From Lumbricus rubellus (Eukaryota > Annelida > Clitellata > Crassiclitellata > Lumbricidae): DNA of 64,000 nt. The DNA is taken from assembly GCA_945859605.1 (NCBI GenBank), contig OX243822.1:1526385-1590384 (forward strand), read 5' to 3'. Made by a program: the position numbers and the translations under genes. This document shows positions 9,429 through 20,385 of this stretch, piece after piece (position 1 is the first letter of the stretch; every line of letters begins with the position of its first letter). Below the pieces are notes generated by a model that had not been told where the DNA came from, did not search any database, and was given only the letters and a program-made list of their open reading frames with translations.

Positions 9429-12400
9429 ATGGAACACAACCAGCAGGAAGTCTATCAGACACAGTAAGTCGTAATTTAGTTGTTAAGGTAACATCAGGTT
9501 CAGTTGTCATAATGCAGTTAATTCAAGGTAATTTATACTCTCAATGTAATCGGCATTCAGTATGTATTTAATATTAATTATGTGATTAAGCATTCATTCA
9601 TTTATTCATTATTCATGAATGCATTCATTGATTTCATTCTATGGACTTATGTGGCACAACTTCAAGAAACCCAGTCAGGAGGGTGCTCCCAGCCCAGCCA
9701 CGGCAAAAGAAAAACAGAATGTTCTTTCACTCTCAAGTACTCGTGATGCATCTTATATTCATTATGTAATTAGTATTCATTATGCAATTAATATTCATTA
9801 TGCAATTAATATTCATTATGTAATTAGTATTCATTACACAAATAATATTCATGATGTGATTAATATTCATTATGTAATTAATATTCATTGCACATGTAAT
9901 ATTCATGATGTGATTAATATTCATTATTTAATTAACATTATTAATTGCACTCTTTACTATGTGCTGTACAGGTCTGGTTATGGGAGTTTTTCTCAGCCGG
10001 CTGCGGTCTACGTTACGGATCATTTCTACGACTCGATTCCCGAAATGCAGGTTACGTCTCTGACGCTTTTAATCAATGTTGCAGTTGCATGTGAATTATT
10101 ATTTTCTTTTTTGCACATTTATGTAGCACCTCTATACAACAACAAAGCATCGTTTTTGTGTCAAATTGACAGTTCTGTAACGTTTAGTTCTGTCACCAAC
10201 CTTGTCCATTCTTTTATTGCGGCCGATCTTCACTATTGCTCGTCACTTTACTCTGGCCTCCCATCTATGGAAAAGGAAGATGGCAGGAGCAGGATCCTTT
10301 GTCATCATCATTGTTGTTTTTGTTGGTGGTGTTGCTGTTGTTGCTGTTGTTGCTATTGTTATTGTTGCTATTGTTATTGCTGCTATTGTTAGTGGTCTGG
10401 AATTGGCTTCTACTGGAGCTGCATCTGCTTCCTGGGGCTCTTACTGAAGCTTTTTAAAACTTAACTCAAACTGCGCTTTTGCTGTGCTAGAGTCTGGAGT
10501 GCTTCTGAGTAGTTCCCTGTAGAAACTCTTAAACGTATGAATGAACGAATTTTTAAAATTTTTATTTTTATTATTATTGTTATTATTGTTTCTGCCACTA
10601 CTGAACACTATGATTAGTCTTGTTAGATTGGCCTTAGACTGATCATTGCTGCATGTGCTTTCTAGGCCGGGTCATCAGGGGTCGACCTTGCAACAGTTCA
10701 AGGTCAGGTCATTGAACAGCAAGATGGAACGTACATTCTTCAGATCGACTCTGTTGATAAGGAAACGCAGTTGGCCAGCTCTCTGCTTCAAGGCTCAGCA
10801 GCGATGGTAGGATCATCATCGTCGTCGTCATCATCATCGTCATCAGTATCATCATCGTTGTCATCGTCATCATCATAAAAAAATATTATTTTTATATTGC
10901 ACCTTTTCAAGGAAACTGCTCGGAGGTGCTCCCCGCTCCAGCACTGCCAAAAAGAACAGTTTTCTGGTGCTTATAGAATATGTCTGAATGTGATCTAGTG
11001 AACACGCACAGCGCAAGAGAGACGCCATTCCATATTAACGCAGCCAACCACAGAAAAAGCATGACTTTGCATGATGGAGGTACGAGCAAACGGGTGAGAG
11101 CAAGCCCTGAGCGTAGGGATCGATTAGTCCAAATACCTGACATATTTTAAATTTTTTCTGTCCAGTAGTTTTGGAAAGTTCTGTTTGATTTCGTCAACTT
11201 TTTGAGACATGTTTTTGATTTTCTGTTGTTTTTTTTCAAAGGATTCCGACGAAAAGTTTGTGTCGAATATTGACGTGAAATTCTGCCAACAAGAAGTTAG
11301 TCATTTGCTGATTTGTTTTCGCATGAGACGCTTTATAAAAGCTGTCGAGTGTCCATATACAGTGCGTATTCAGGGAGCGGATTGCCCGATTTAGTCGATT
11401 TGCATTCGGGTGCGTAGAGCAGTACGCAAAAAAATGTCTAATTATGACGTCCAAATTAGCCTATTTATAAATCTGCATTCATTTCGAGAATTTATATAGC
11501 GCCTCTTCAAGAAACCTACTCAGAGGCGCTCCAAATTATCATATAGTCGTCTGATGGCATTCGACTACATTAAAATTATGTTGTGTTCAGATCTAAACAG
11601 CAAACAATAACAATTAAAAAATTTTAGTTAGCAAATATGATGCTTGATAAAAGCAAATAGTAGAATGTAGGCGGTAAATACATGCACATGTGGGGGCGCG
11701 GTGGTGTAGTGGTGGCATCGTTGCCTTGGAGCCGGAAGGTAGGTTCGAATCCACCTCGCCGTGTAAGGACCATGGGCAAGTCCTTCACTTGCAATTGCTC
11801 AGCGCTTCGACGTGAAACTCTGATGCAGTGTCCGCTCTGCATTCGGGAGCGCCTCTGAGTAGCGAAAGCTTGAAGGGGCGCTATAACAAGTGCACATACA
11901 AAGGTAAATACATACACACGTACACACATTTGTTAATTAATTTGTCTCTTCAGATGCAGTTCCTGCACGATAATTTTGAGAGTGCCGATGGGTCTAGTAT
12001 GCCACGCAGCATCATCTACAACCACTACACTCGCTTCTGTCGACACACATCCATCGAACCGATGAATCCTGCGTCGTTTGGAAAACTCGTCCGTCTCGTC
12101 TTCGCAGGAATCAAGACGAGACGTCTCGGCACAAGGTCTCGTCTGTTTGTCTCTCGTCTTGTCTTATCTAAACGTGTACAACATTATACATGTCTGTATC
12201 TTTGTATGCATTTGTGTGTGTGTGTGTATTTATGTGTACTTGTAATAGTGCCCTTCAAGCTTTCTACTCAGAGGCGCTCCCGGCTACATCATGATTAGTG
12301 TTTAATCATGCGATGTGGTTTTATTTCAGAGGCAACTCCAAGTATCATTACTACGGAATACGGATCAAGGCCACATCGACTCTTTCAATGTCGAACTGCG

Positions 12401-15400
12401 ATGAAAACCAGTCATCAAAAAATGGGTAACAGAAGAAATGTTCAAATAATCTAATTAATTCATTCCAAATATTTATATAGCGCCTCTTTAATAAAGCTAT
12501 TTAGAGGTGCTCCCAGCTGGGCTACGGCCACAGAGAAAGGTCAGGAGCAAGTGGTGGAAAGCAGGAAAATTGGTAATTGATTAGCTTAGAAATGGGTAGC
12601 ATAAGAAATGATTAGTATAAGAAATGAGTGATATAAGCAATGGATGACATTTAAAAAAGTGTTGTGTAAGAAATGGGTAACGTTAGGGACAGGTAACATA
12701 TTGTGTCCCGAGTGTACTGTACTATGCAACGTTTCAATAGCGTTCACCTTGTCACACGGAGAGTTTGGGTTAAAACTAATTTCCTTGGACTGTTGGTGTC
12801 TGTGTATTTCTGTCTGTGTGTGTGTCTTTATAATGTGTTTGCTGGTGTCTGTCTGTTTGTGCATGTGTGTCTCTGTCTGTCTGTCTCTATCTGTCTGTCT
12901 ATATGTGTTTGTGTGGCTCTATGTCTGTTTGTGTCTGTCTGTCTATGTCTGTCTGTGTGTCTCTATGTGTGTTTGCTGGTGTCTGTGCATGTCTGTCTGT
13001 CTGTCTCTATCTGTCTGTCTATGTGTGTGTGTGGCTCTATGTCTGTTTGTGTCTGTCTGTCTATTTCTGTCTGTCTGTCTTTATGTGTGTACTTACGTCT
13101 GTCTCTCTTTCTCCGTCTGTTTCCATCCGCGTAGGTTATCTCATTCGGATGACAACGGTCGAGATGACAACAGTCGGATGGAGTCGGATGGTCTGACGAT
13201 GCAACAACGCGAACACATGAGTTTCCTTGGCGACGCATCTAACGTACGATTGGATGACCTCGCGACCTTGACCCTCCATGACAACGACCTTCTGCCGGAA
13301 GGGGTCACCGTGGAAGACCTTGCTGTCTTTGAACAGATGTACAAGGAACATTGCCAGGTGTGGTGGGTGTGGGTGGGGGGATGGAATAGACTCAGATATA
13401 GAGGAGCTATATAATGAAGGAATTTTAATTAGCGGACATATGGTGGTGGGGGTATTTGAATGGTGTGGAGTAACTGCAAGGGGAAATTTTTGTAGCTCTA
13501 TTATTGGTTAGAGTGCTTGATAAATGTGTGGTAATGATGATAATGGTGAAAATAAGAATAGAGTTGTGTGTGGTATATGGTTGTGTTTGCATGAAGTTTG
13601 TATGTACACTTGTTATACCGTCCCTTCAAGCTCTCTCTCTACTCAGAGGCGCTCCCGAATGCAGTGCGGACACAGATGGACGGCCCTACTACCGAGAAAG
13701 CTCGACCTTGCCTGGCAGCTATTCGCTATCCACTGTATTCGTCTAATATTGTCATTATTCCTTTTTTCACTGTGTGTTATTTGCAATGCTAAACTTTACT
13801 TACATGGTCATGGCATATCTTATGATTTATGTAAATGGTGTCACTGCATAGGGGGAATGGGGGGATTCTTTGTCCCTTTAGGACTTCCTTTTGTGTTGCA
13901 ACATTTGGTATGCAAGCCGATCTGTTGAATTTGTTTTATTTGGTTGCAAAATAAACCAATTTGATTTGATTGTACCTTTCCGTTGTAGTTTTATATTGGA
14001 ATTTTCAGTTGGAATTTTCTTTGTTTAAAAGAAGCATTGTCTTGTGATTCTAGGATGTTCTTGCGCACGTCGGAATCATGGACCTCGCTGCCATTCCAAA
14101 GATCTGGCAGGCGTTCTGGCAGAACGCAGAGCTCTTTCGGTAAGGAAGTATCCAAAAAAGTTACCCAGGCTCACCATTTTCCTTTGTCTTACGATACCTG
14201 TCTTGTTGCGTACCACATGGTTCTACACCATCTTGGACATTGCTACAAGAGTGAAATTAAAATCGATTAAAATGTAATTAGATTCTATTTTAATTGCATT
14301 CAGTTATGATGAGTACACCAACCGTACACTGTCGGTGTTAAGATGAGACGGCGAGGAAGAGGACTTGCAATTTTCAGATCGAAAAAAAAATTAAAAAATA
14401 ATAAAATAATAATAAAATTGTAAATAAAGGCTATTTACTTGCTTGCTTATTACTATTCCTACTACTACTATGACTTGACTACTACTTCTACAAGTAATGA
14501 TAGTAATATTAATGATATAGTAGGGCACGCTGGTGTAGTGGTGGCGTCGTTGCCTTGTAACCGGAAAATTCGAGGTTCGAATCCACCTCGTCGTGTAAGG
14601 ACCTTGGGCAAGTCCTTCACTCACAATTATTGCTCAGCGCTTTCAAGTATATTATTATACTTTTATTGTGTTGATCTGACACCAGAGTCTTTGTTTCTTT
14701 ACTGATGGAATGTTATAATAATAATGGTACTAATCATTATTACAATAATACCACTAGTAATGGTGCTAATTATAAGTTCTGCTTAATTATTTTTCCAGCG
14801 AAGAGCAGGACGATGAGAAGTGGCTGACGGTGCACATGCTTCACGTTCTCTGTTCCGCTGAATGTGTTCAGAAGTTCGTGCGTGAAGCAGATTGTGCGTT
14901 CTACACGATTCTCGTCGATATCTTCATCCCTGACGTCGTCCGTCCTATTCCCAGTTAGTCCCAGTTCATCATAATTCATAGTCTGTGTTGATCATAATAT
15001 TTCCCAGTTCAGTTCTACTGTATCGTGTTTTTCAGGTGATCACATTTAATTCATTCAGTCATTCATGCACTCATTCATTCATTCATACATTCATTCGTTC
15101 ATTCATTCATTCCTTCATATATTCATTCGTTCATTCATACATTCACTCATTCATTCATTCATTCATACATTCATTTGTTCATTCATTTGTTCATTCATTC
15201 GTTCATTCATTCGTTCATTCATTCGTTCACTCATTCGTTCATTCATTCGTTCATTCATTCGTTCACTCATTCATTCCTTCACTCATTCACTCACTCATTC
15301 ACTCATTCATTTATTTGTTCATTCGTTCGTTCTTTCATTCACTCATTCATTCACTCATTCATTAACTCATTCATTCACTCATTCATTCACTCATTCATTC

Positions 15401-18400
15401 ATTCCTTCATACATTCATTCATTCCTTCATACATTCATTCGTTCATTCATACATTCACTCATTCGTTCTTTCATTCATTCGTTCTTTCATTCGTTCATTC
15501 ATTCACTCATTCATTCACTCATTCATTCATTCATTCATTCACTCATTCATACATTCATTCACTCATTCATTCACTCATTCATTCACTCATTCATTCATTC
15601 ACTCATTCATTCACTCATTCATTCACTCATTCATTCACTCATTCATACATTCATTCATTCATTCGTTCTTTCATTCACTCATTCATTCACTCATTCATTC
15701 ACTCATTCATTCATTCGTTCATTCATTCCTTCATTCATTCGTTCATTCATACATTCACTCATTCATTCATACATTCACTCATTCGTTCTTTCATTCATTC
15801 ATTCGTTCTTTCATTCGTTCATTCATTCACTCATTCATTCACTCATTCATTCACTCATTCATTCATTCATTCACTCATTCACTCATTCATACATTCATTC
15901 ATACATTCATTCACTCATTCATTCACTCATTCATTCACTCATTCATTCACTCATTCACTCATTCATTCACTCATTCATTCACTCATTCATACATTCATTC
16001 ACTCATTCATCCATTCATTCATTCATTCATTCATGGAAGTAAAAAAATTCTAATGCATTGTTCTTTTGTTTTGTCTTTCCAGTGACGATGACGACGGTGT
16101 TGCGGAATTTCGCCAAGTATCTCGAGCCGTGGGTTCAGGTCATGACCTGCGGAGTCGCAGAGGGTCTGGTCGAAGCAAAGGTATTTGAGGGTGGGGGGAG
16201 TGGATGGATTAGAAATCTGATTAAATATTGATGGGATTTACCTCAATTAAATATCTGTGGAGTGTGGATCTATTTGTTAAATATTCATTTGTGTAGATTT
16301 ACACTCATGATCTAAATTCGACATTGTCTTCTGTTTCCAAAGTTTTTTTGGGAATCAGAGCAAATTGTATCAGATCTGAATGAATCCGTTGATGTTTAAA
16401 TAAATTTCATGAATATATTTAATCAGATTTCTATGAATATTTAATCAGCTAACATGAATATTTAATCAGCTAACATGAATATTTAATCAGCTAACATGAA
16501 TATTTAATCAGCTAACATGAATATTTAATCAGCTAACATGAATATTTAATCAGCTAACATGAATATTTAATTAGCTAACATGAATATTTAATTAGCTAAC
16601 ATATATATATATATATATATATTTGATTAAATTTTTATGAATATTTAATCATATTTCTATGAAGATCGTTCGTTATTCGTGTTCTTTCAGATGTTAGCAG
16701 CCGCTGCGTGTCGTCACGTGATGTGTCAGTATACGTCGCTCAACTACGCCGCTCAAGCCGCTCGCGTTGCTCTCCACAACAGCGCCGTCGTTTCCCAGCT
16801 GCTCGCCGACATAAACAAAGTCAACTTCGACGAAATTCACGTACGTACAATTGTTGTACATGTAATACTACGTGTGTTTATAATTATTATTTTAAAAATT
16901 AATTTGTCTTTTTTTAGAGTATTCCCACAAGATTGGTACTTATTTTATCGTTACTATTTTTGTTCTGCATTTATTTAGCTCCACTATGTAGTGATATATT
17001 ACGATTACTATGTAATGATATAGTATCATCACTATACGATGATATAGTATCATCACTATGGAATGATAAAATTATAGTATCATCACTATGCAACGATATT
17101 GTATCAATCGATGGCGCTGAGCAATTGTGAGTGAGTGGATTGTTGCTCAAAATGCTCAACGTCGCTAAGCAATAAACATCTAAATTGACCAGGAGTCCAG
17201 AAAAATTATTTATCTGTCATGTCAAGCTCTTTTATATCACTGGTAGCAACCGTTTTAAAGGTGTCTAACTGTCAACTGACTGCTCAGAGCTAGATTAAGA
17301 GACTGCTCTTATGTTCCTTTTTGGTTTTTTAAATGTATTTTATTAAACAATTTGCATAATAATTATAGCAGTTTAAATCATGCGATAGTATACATCACAT
17401 AACAATTTAATCATGTGACAATTTTGAATTTTTCATGAGTGCAACAATTTGCATCACGTAACATTTTACAGCATGTGACAGTTTACAACATGTGACAATT
17501 TACATTGATCACGTAACAATTTAGATCACATAACAATTCACATCGCACAACAATTTGCATCACATAACAATTCACATCACATAACAATTTACATCACATA
17601 ACAATTCACATCACATAACAATTCACATCACACAACAATTTACATCACGTAACAATTCACATCACATAGCAATTTACATCGCTTAACAATTTACATCACA
17701 TAACAATTCACATCACGTAACAATTCACATCACATAACAATTCACATCACGCAACAATTTACATCACATAACAATTCACATCACATAACAATTAAAATCA
17801 CATAACAATTCACATCATATAACAATTCACATCACATAACACTTAAAATCACATAACAATTTACATCACACAACAATTTACATCACATAACAATTCACAT
17901 CACATAACAATTAAAATCACATAACAATTCACATCATATAACAATTCACATCACATAACACTTAAAATCACATAACAATTTACATCACGTAACAATTCAC
18001 ATCACATAACAATTTACATCACGCAACAATTTACATCACATAACAATTCACATCACATAACAATTAAAATCACATAACAATTCACATCATATAACAATTC
18101 ACATCACATAACACTTAAAATCACATAACAATTTACATCACACAACAATTTACATCACGTAACAATTCACATCACATAGCAATTTACATCGCTTAACAAT
18201 TTACATCACGTAACAATTCACATCACGTAACAATTAAAATCACATAACAATTCACATCATATAACAATTCACATCACATAACACTTAAAATCACATAACA
18301 ATTTACATCACACAACAATTTACATCACGTAACAATTCACATCACATAGCAATTTACATCGCTTAACAATTTACATCACGTAACAATTCACATCACGTAA

Positions 18401-20385
18401 CAATTCACATCACATAACAATTCACATCACACAACAATTTACATCACACAACATTTTACATAACATTTCACACAACAATTCACATCACATAACATTTTAC
18501 ATAACATTTCACACAACAATTCACATCACATAACACTCAAAATCACATTCCATCACATAACGATGACGACTCATTGTCATTGCTGCATCCTTAGGCTCAG
18601 CTGTTGGACTCGTTGTCGTGTGAGTGCGACGAGCGGATGCTCATTCAGTTGGAGTTGGAAGTGAAGCGAACGCTCGGTCAGCGATTGAGCGTGGAGGAGT
18701 GGACACGGTGGATGGATAGCGTCACGCATCACATCCTTCAGGATCACATTGGAAAACCGGATTTCCCTCGCGCCGCGAAAGCGCTGACAGCGAGCTGGGC
18801 AACGTACAGGTACCATGGGGGGGGGGGAATCTGTTGTTAGTGATGCATTTTAGAAGATGCACTGAATGATATGGATGTTTTGAAATATTGTGTGATTCGT
18901 AGAAATAATATGGTTAAATGTCTATTGAAGTCTGAGTAGTTCATGTAAATCTGGTTCCATTTAGTTGTGGCTGGGCTGGGAGCGCCTCTGAGTAGTTTCT
19001 TGAAGAGGCGCTATATAAATTCTAATAATGAATGAATGAAAATATTGTGTGATTCATAGAAATATAGTTAAATGTCTATTGAAATCTGATTAGGTATTCA
19101 TGTAAATCTGATTGAATATTCGTAGAAATTTAATTATCTGTTCTGTTCTAATATTAATAATTTTTATTTAATAGACCTTTATTTATTAAAATTATTATAA
19201 ATTGTATGCATTTTAATGTAATAAAATATGGTTTTTCTGATATTTTAACAGTTCGCTGCTTCAGGACGCTCTCGTTCTTCGCAGTTCACAGAGCGTCGGG
19301 TCTTTCCTGCTCGTTAAACCTTTCTTCAACGGATACCTCTTCTACACGATCGGTCAGAAGGTGGCAGCAGCAACCGGCGTCTCTCCGGTCGCAGCCATCG
19401 GAAACAGGAAACAGGTGTGTTGAGATGGATGGGAATTTCATGATGTTCATGAATATTTAATTGGATGCTTATGAATATTTAGTGGATCCTTATGAATATT
19501 TTATTAGATACTTAATGAATATTTAATTATGTTTATATGAGTATTTAATTTAGTGTATATGAATATTTAATTAGCTCTTTATGAATATTTAAGTTGACAC
19601 CTATGAATATTTAACTAGATGAATATGATTATTTAAGTAGATGCATAGGAGTATTTAATTAAATGCTTACATTACAAAGCGTTATTGCAACCGCAAGACT
19701 CAATCAATCAATCGAAATTTATATAGCGCACGCTTCTTCAAGGCAGCTACTCAGAGGCGCTCCCGGCCAGGGTCAAGTGAAACCGACTGACCCACTTTAT
19801 TTTTGAATAACTTTTTAATTGTTCCAACGACACCTTTGTCATTTGTTCCATAACACCACCGCCAATAATTCCTCAACAACTTTTTCAATTGTTCCACTTC
19901 TAAAAGTCTGTAAATCGTTTTTCTCTGATTATTTAATTTGGTGTATTTGAATATTTAATTAGCTGCTTTTGAATATTTAAGTGGATAACCATGAATATTT
20001 AATTAGCTGCTTATGAATATTTATGTGGATAAACATGAATATTTAATTAGATGAATAAGTCTGTCAATCATTTCAATTCTGATTTCAGTTAATCGATCGT
20101 TCCTCCGTTATTCCTCTTCTCCTCGACAGTTTCGGATCAACGTCACAATCAACGCGCGCATCCGCCACGCAGCGTTCCACCGACACGACAACAACAACGT
20201 ACGTTTCGTTCTCATCCGCCGCCGGAGAATCGTCGTTGTTCGGCGGCCACCAGATGGCGTCTGGTGCAGCGAACGTGATGCTGTCGCTGCAGCATCATGG
20301 CGGACAATTCCAGGTGGCTGGTGGAGATGGAGTGATCCAGCTGGAAGGAGGAGACCAGCTGGGAATCTCAATGTCTGACCAGTAG
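9429..20385 (+). CDS. RFX: RFX1/2/3-type winged-helix transcription factor, complete
   Basis: Fourteen exons joined in frame: 9429-9463, 9972-10050, 10666-10806, 11242-11295, 11954-12135, 12330-12425, 13135-13357, 14054-14139, 14799-14953, 16083-16180, 16691-16840, 18595-18809, 19252-19414, 20089-20385 (657 codons plus stop), all with GT-AG borders. The RFX DNA-binding domain spans about residues 104-177 ([36 protein letters not shown]), split by an intron after TRRLGT. Downstream conserved blocks match the RFX1-3 extended dimerisation region ([54 protein letters not shown]). The [10 protein letters not shown] form fits RFX1/2/3 rather than RFX4/6. Family members bind X-box motifs as dimers in the nucleus and drive ciliary genes. 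The N-terminus is short. The final acceptor at 20088 was chosen because it keeps frame and gives a glutamine/glycine-rich tail; an alternative acceptor at 20129 gives an implausible Arg/Trp-rich end. Confidence 0.94.
9595..9945. repeat. L2-like tail (minus) and ATTAATATTCATTATG repeats in RFX intron 1
   Basis: 9640-9710 is a minus-strand copy of the L2-like 3' tail (CAACTTCAAGAAACCCAGTCAGGAGG region), preceded by ATTC-type tails at 9595-9635. 9750-9945 is a degenerate tandem of about 21 bp built on ATTAATATTCATTATG. Confidence 0.65.
10290..10400. repeat. GTTGCT/ATTGTT-rich imperfect repeat, RFX intron 2
   Basis: TGTTGCTGTTGTTGCTATTG-like trinucleotide-rich run in the intron. Non-coding. Confidence 0.7.
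10889..11143 (-). pseudogene. L2-like LINE 3' fragment in RFX intron 3
   Basis: The minus-strand frame ends in the L2-like RT C-terminus ([29 protein letters not shown]), followed by the shared hairpin tail. It aligns with the fragment at 58015-58490 (CTCCCTTTTGCTCGTACCTCC region). Truncated and not functional. Confidence 0.65.
11488..11540 (-). repeat. L2-like 3' hairpin tail
   Basis: AATTTATATAGCGCCTCTTC...CTACTCAGAGGCGCTCC, the canonical tail with a perfect 9-bp inverted repeat AGCGCCTCT / AGAGGCGCT. Confidence 0.75.
11693..11905 (+). mobile_element. tRNA-headed SINE with L2-like tail, near full length
   Basis: The head (GGCGCGGTGGTGTAGTGGTGG...GGTTCGAATCC) has box A and box B spacing of a tRNA. 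The body contains GGACCATGGGCAAGTCCTTC and GCTCAGCGCTTCGACG. The 3' part is GGGAGCGCCTCTGAGTAG...CTTGAAGGGGCGCTATAACA. The same architecture is seen at 48678-48895. It lies in RFX intron 4. Confidence 0.8.
12237..12290 (-). repeat. SINE 3' tail copy
   Basis: ACTTGTAATAGTGCCCTTCA...CTACTCAGAGGCGCTCCCGG, which is the SINE version (TTGTTATA-type end) of the hairpin tail in reverse orientation. Confidence 0.65.
12465..12545 (-). repeat. L2-like 3' hairpin tail
   Basis: ATTTATATAGCGCCTCTTTA...TTTAGAGGTGCTCCCAGC followed by the GGGCTACGGCCACAGAGAAAG stretch typical of the L2-like end. Confidence 0.7.
12795..13122. repeat. (TGTC)n-type microsatellite up to RFX exon 7
   Basis: Imperfect TGTCTGTCTGTG/TCTATGTC array ending about 12 bp before the acceptor of exon 7 (13135). 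Its pyrimidine content may serve as that exon's polypyrimidine tract. Confidence 0.85.
13600..13690 (-). repeat. SINE 3' half
   Basis: ACTTGTTATACCGTCCCTTC...CTACTCAGAGGCGCTCCCGA then ATGCAGTGCGGACAC, matching the SINE body (TGATGCAGTGTCCGC) in reverse. Confidence 0.65.
14521..14650 (+). mobile_element. tRNA-headed SINE, 3'-truncated
   Basis: GGGCACGCTGGTGTAGTGGTG head, box B GGTTCGAATCC, body GGACCTTGGGCAAGTCCTTC and GCTCAGCGCTT. The hairpin tail is absent. It lies in RFX intron 8. Confidence 0.75.
15047..16035. repeat. Nearly 1-kb (ATTC)n-type array in RFX intron 9
   Basis: Continuous array of ATTC with ATAC, GTTC, ACTC and CTTC variants, ending 48 bp before exon 10. The long open frames through it ([10 protein letters not shown]) are artefacts of a tetranucleotide. 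The unit equals the complement of the GAAT tail attached to L2-like 3' ends elsewhere, so the array may have started from such a tail. Confidence 0.95.
16405..16640. repeat. 21-bp tandem repeat, RFX intron 10
   Basis: About ten units of CATGAATATTTAATCAGCTAA with late units changing ATCAG to ATTAG, then (AT)n. Related ATGAATATTTAAT units recur at 19440-19660 and 19925-20055. Confidence 0.9.
17380..18560. repeat. 17-bp minisatellite, RFX intron 11
   Basis: About 1.2 kb of CACATCACATAACAATT units with TTTACATC, GTAACA and TTAAAATC variants. Larger blocks (for example 17790-17900 and 17900-18010) recur as higher-order repeats of about 110 bp. Repeats are directly adjacent with no spacers, so it is not CRISPR-like. 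Confidence 0.93.
18965..19045 (+). repeat. L2-like 3' hairpin tail with GAAT tail
   Basis: GGGAGCGCCTCTGAGTAGTT...CTTGAAGAGGCGCTATATAA then ATTCTAATAATGAATGAATGA. This plus-strand copy shows the tetranucleotide terminus clearly. Confidence 0.8.
19440..20060. repeat. ATGAATATTTAAT repeats with an embedded L2-like tail
   Basis: Degenerate units of about 21 bp at 19440-19660 and 19925-20055. Between them lies a minus-strand L2-like tail (19696-19775: CAATCAATCAATCG then TTTATATAGCGC...ACTCAGAGGCGCTCCCGG) with a TGAT-type terminus. Confidence 0.75.

Noticed and set aside
12703..13134. Frames reading CLSVSICLS in the TGTC repeat
   Set aside because: Microsatellite artefact in RFX intron 6.
15065..16053. 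Two long open frames (about 300 codons each) in the ATTC array
   Set aside because: A four-base repeat with no stop in three frames creates them; the peptide is only HSFI/HSLI repeats and the array is inside an RFX intron.
17380..18560. CRISPR-like periodic repeat
   Set aside because: Units are directly adjacent with no unique spacers, in an intron of an animal gene.
20130..20385. Alternative start of the last RFX exon at 20130
   Set aside because: It keeps phase but yields an Arg/Trp-rich tail ending at another stop; the acceptor at 20088 gives a natural Gln/Gly-rich C-terminus.
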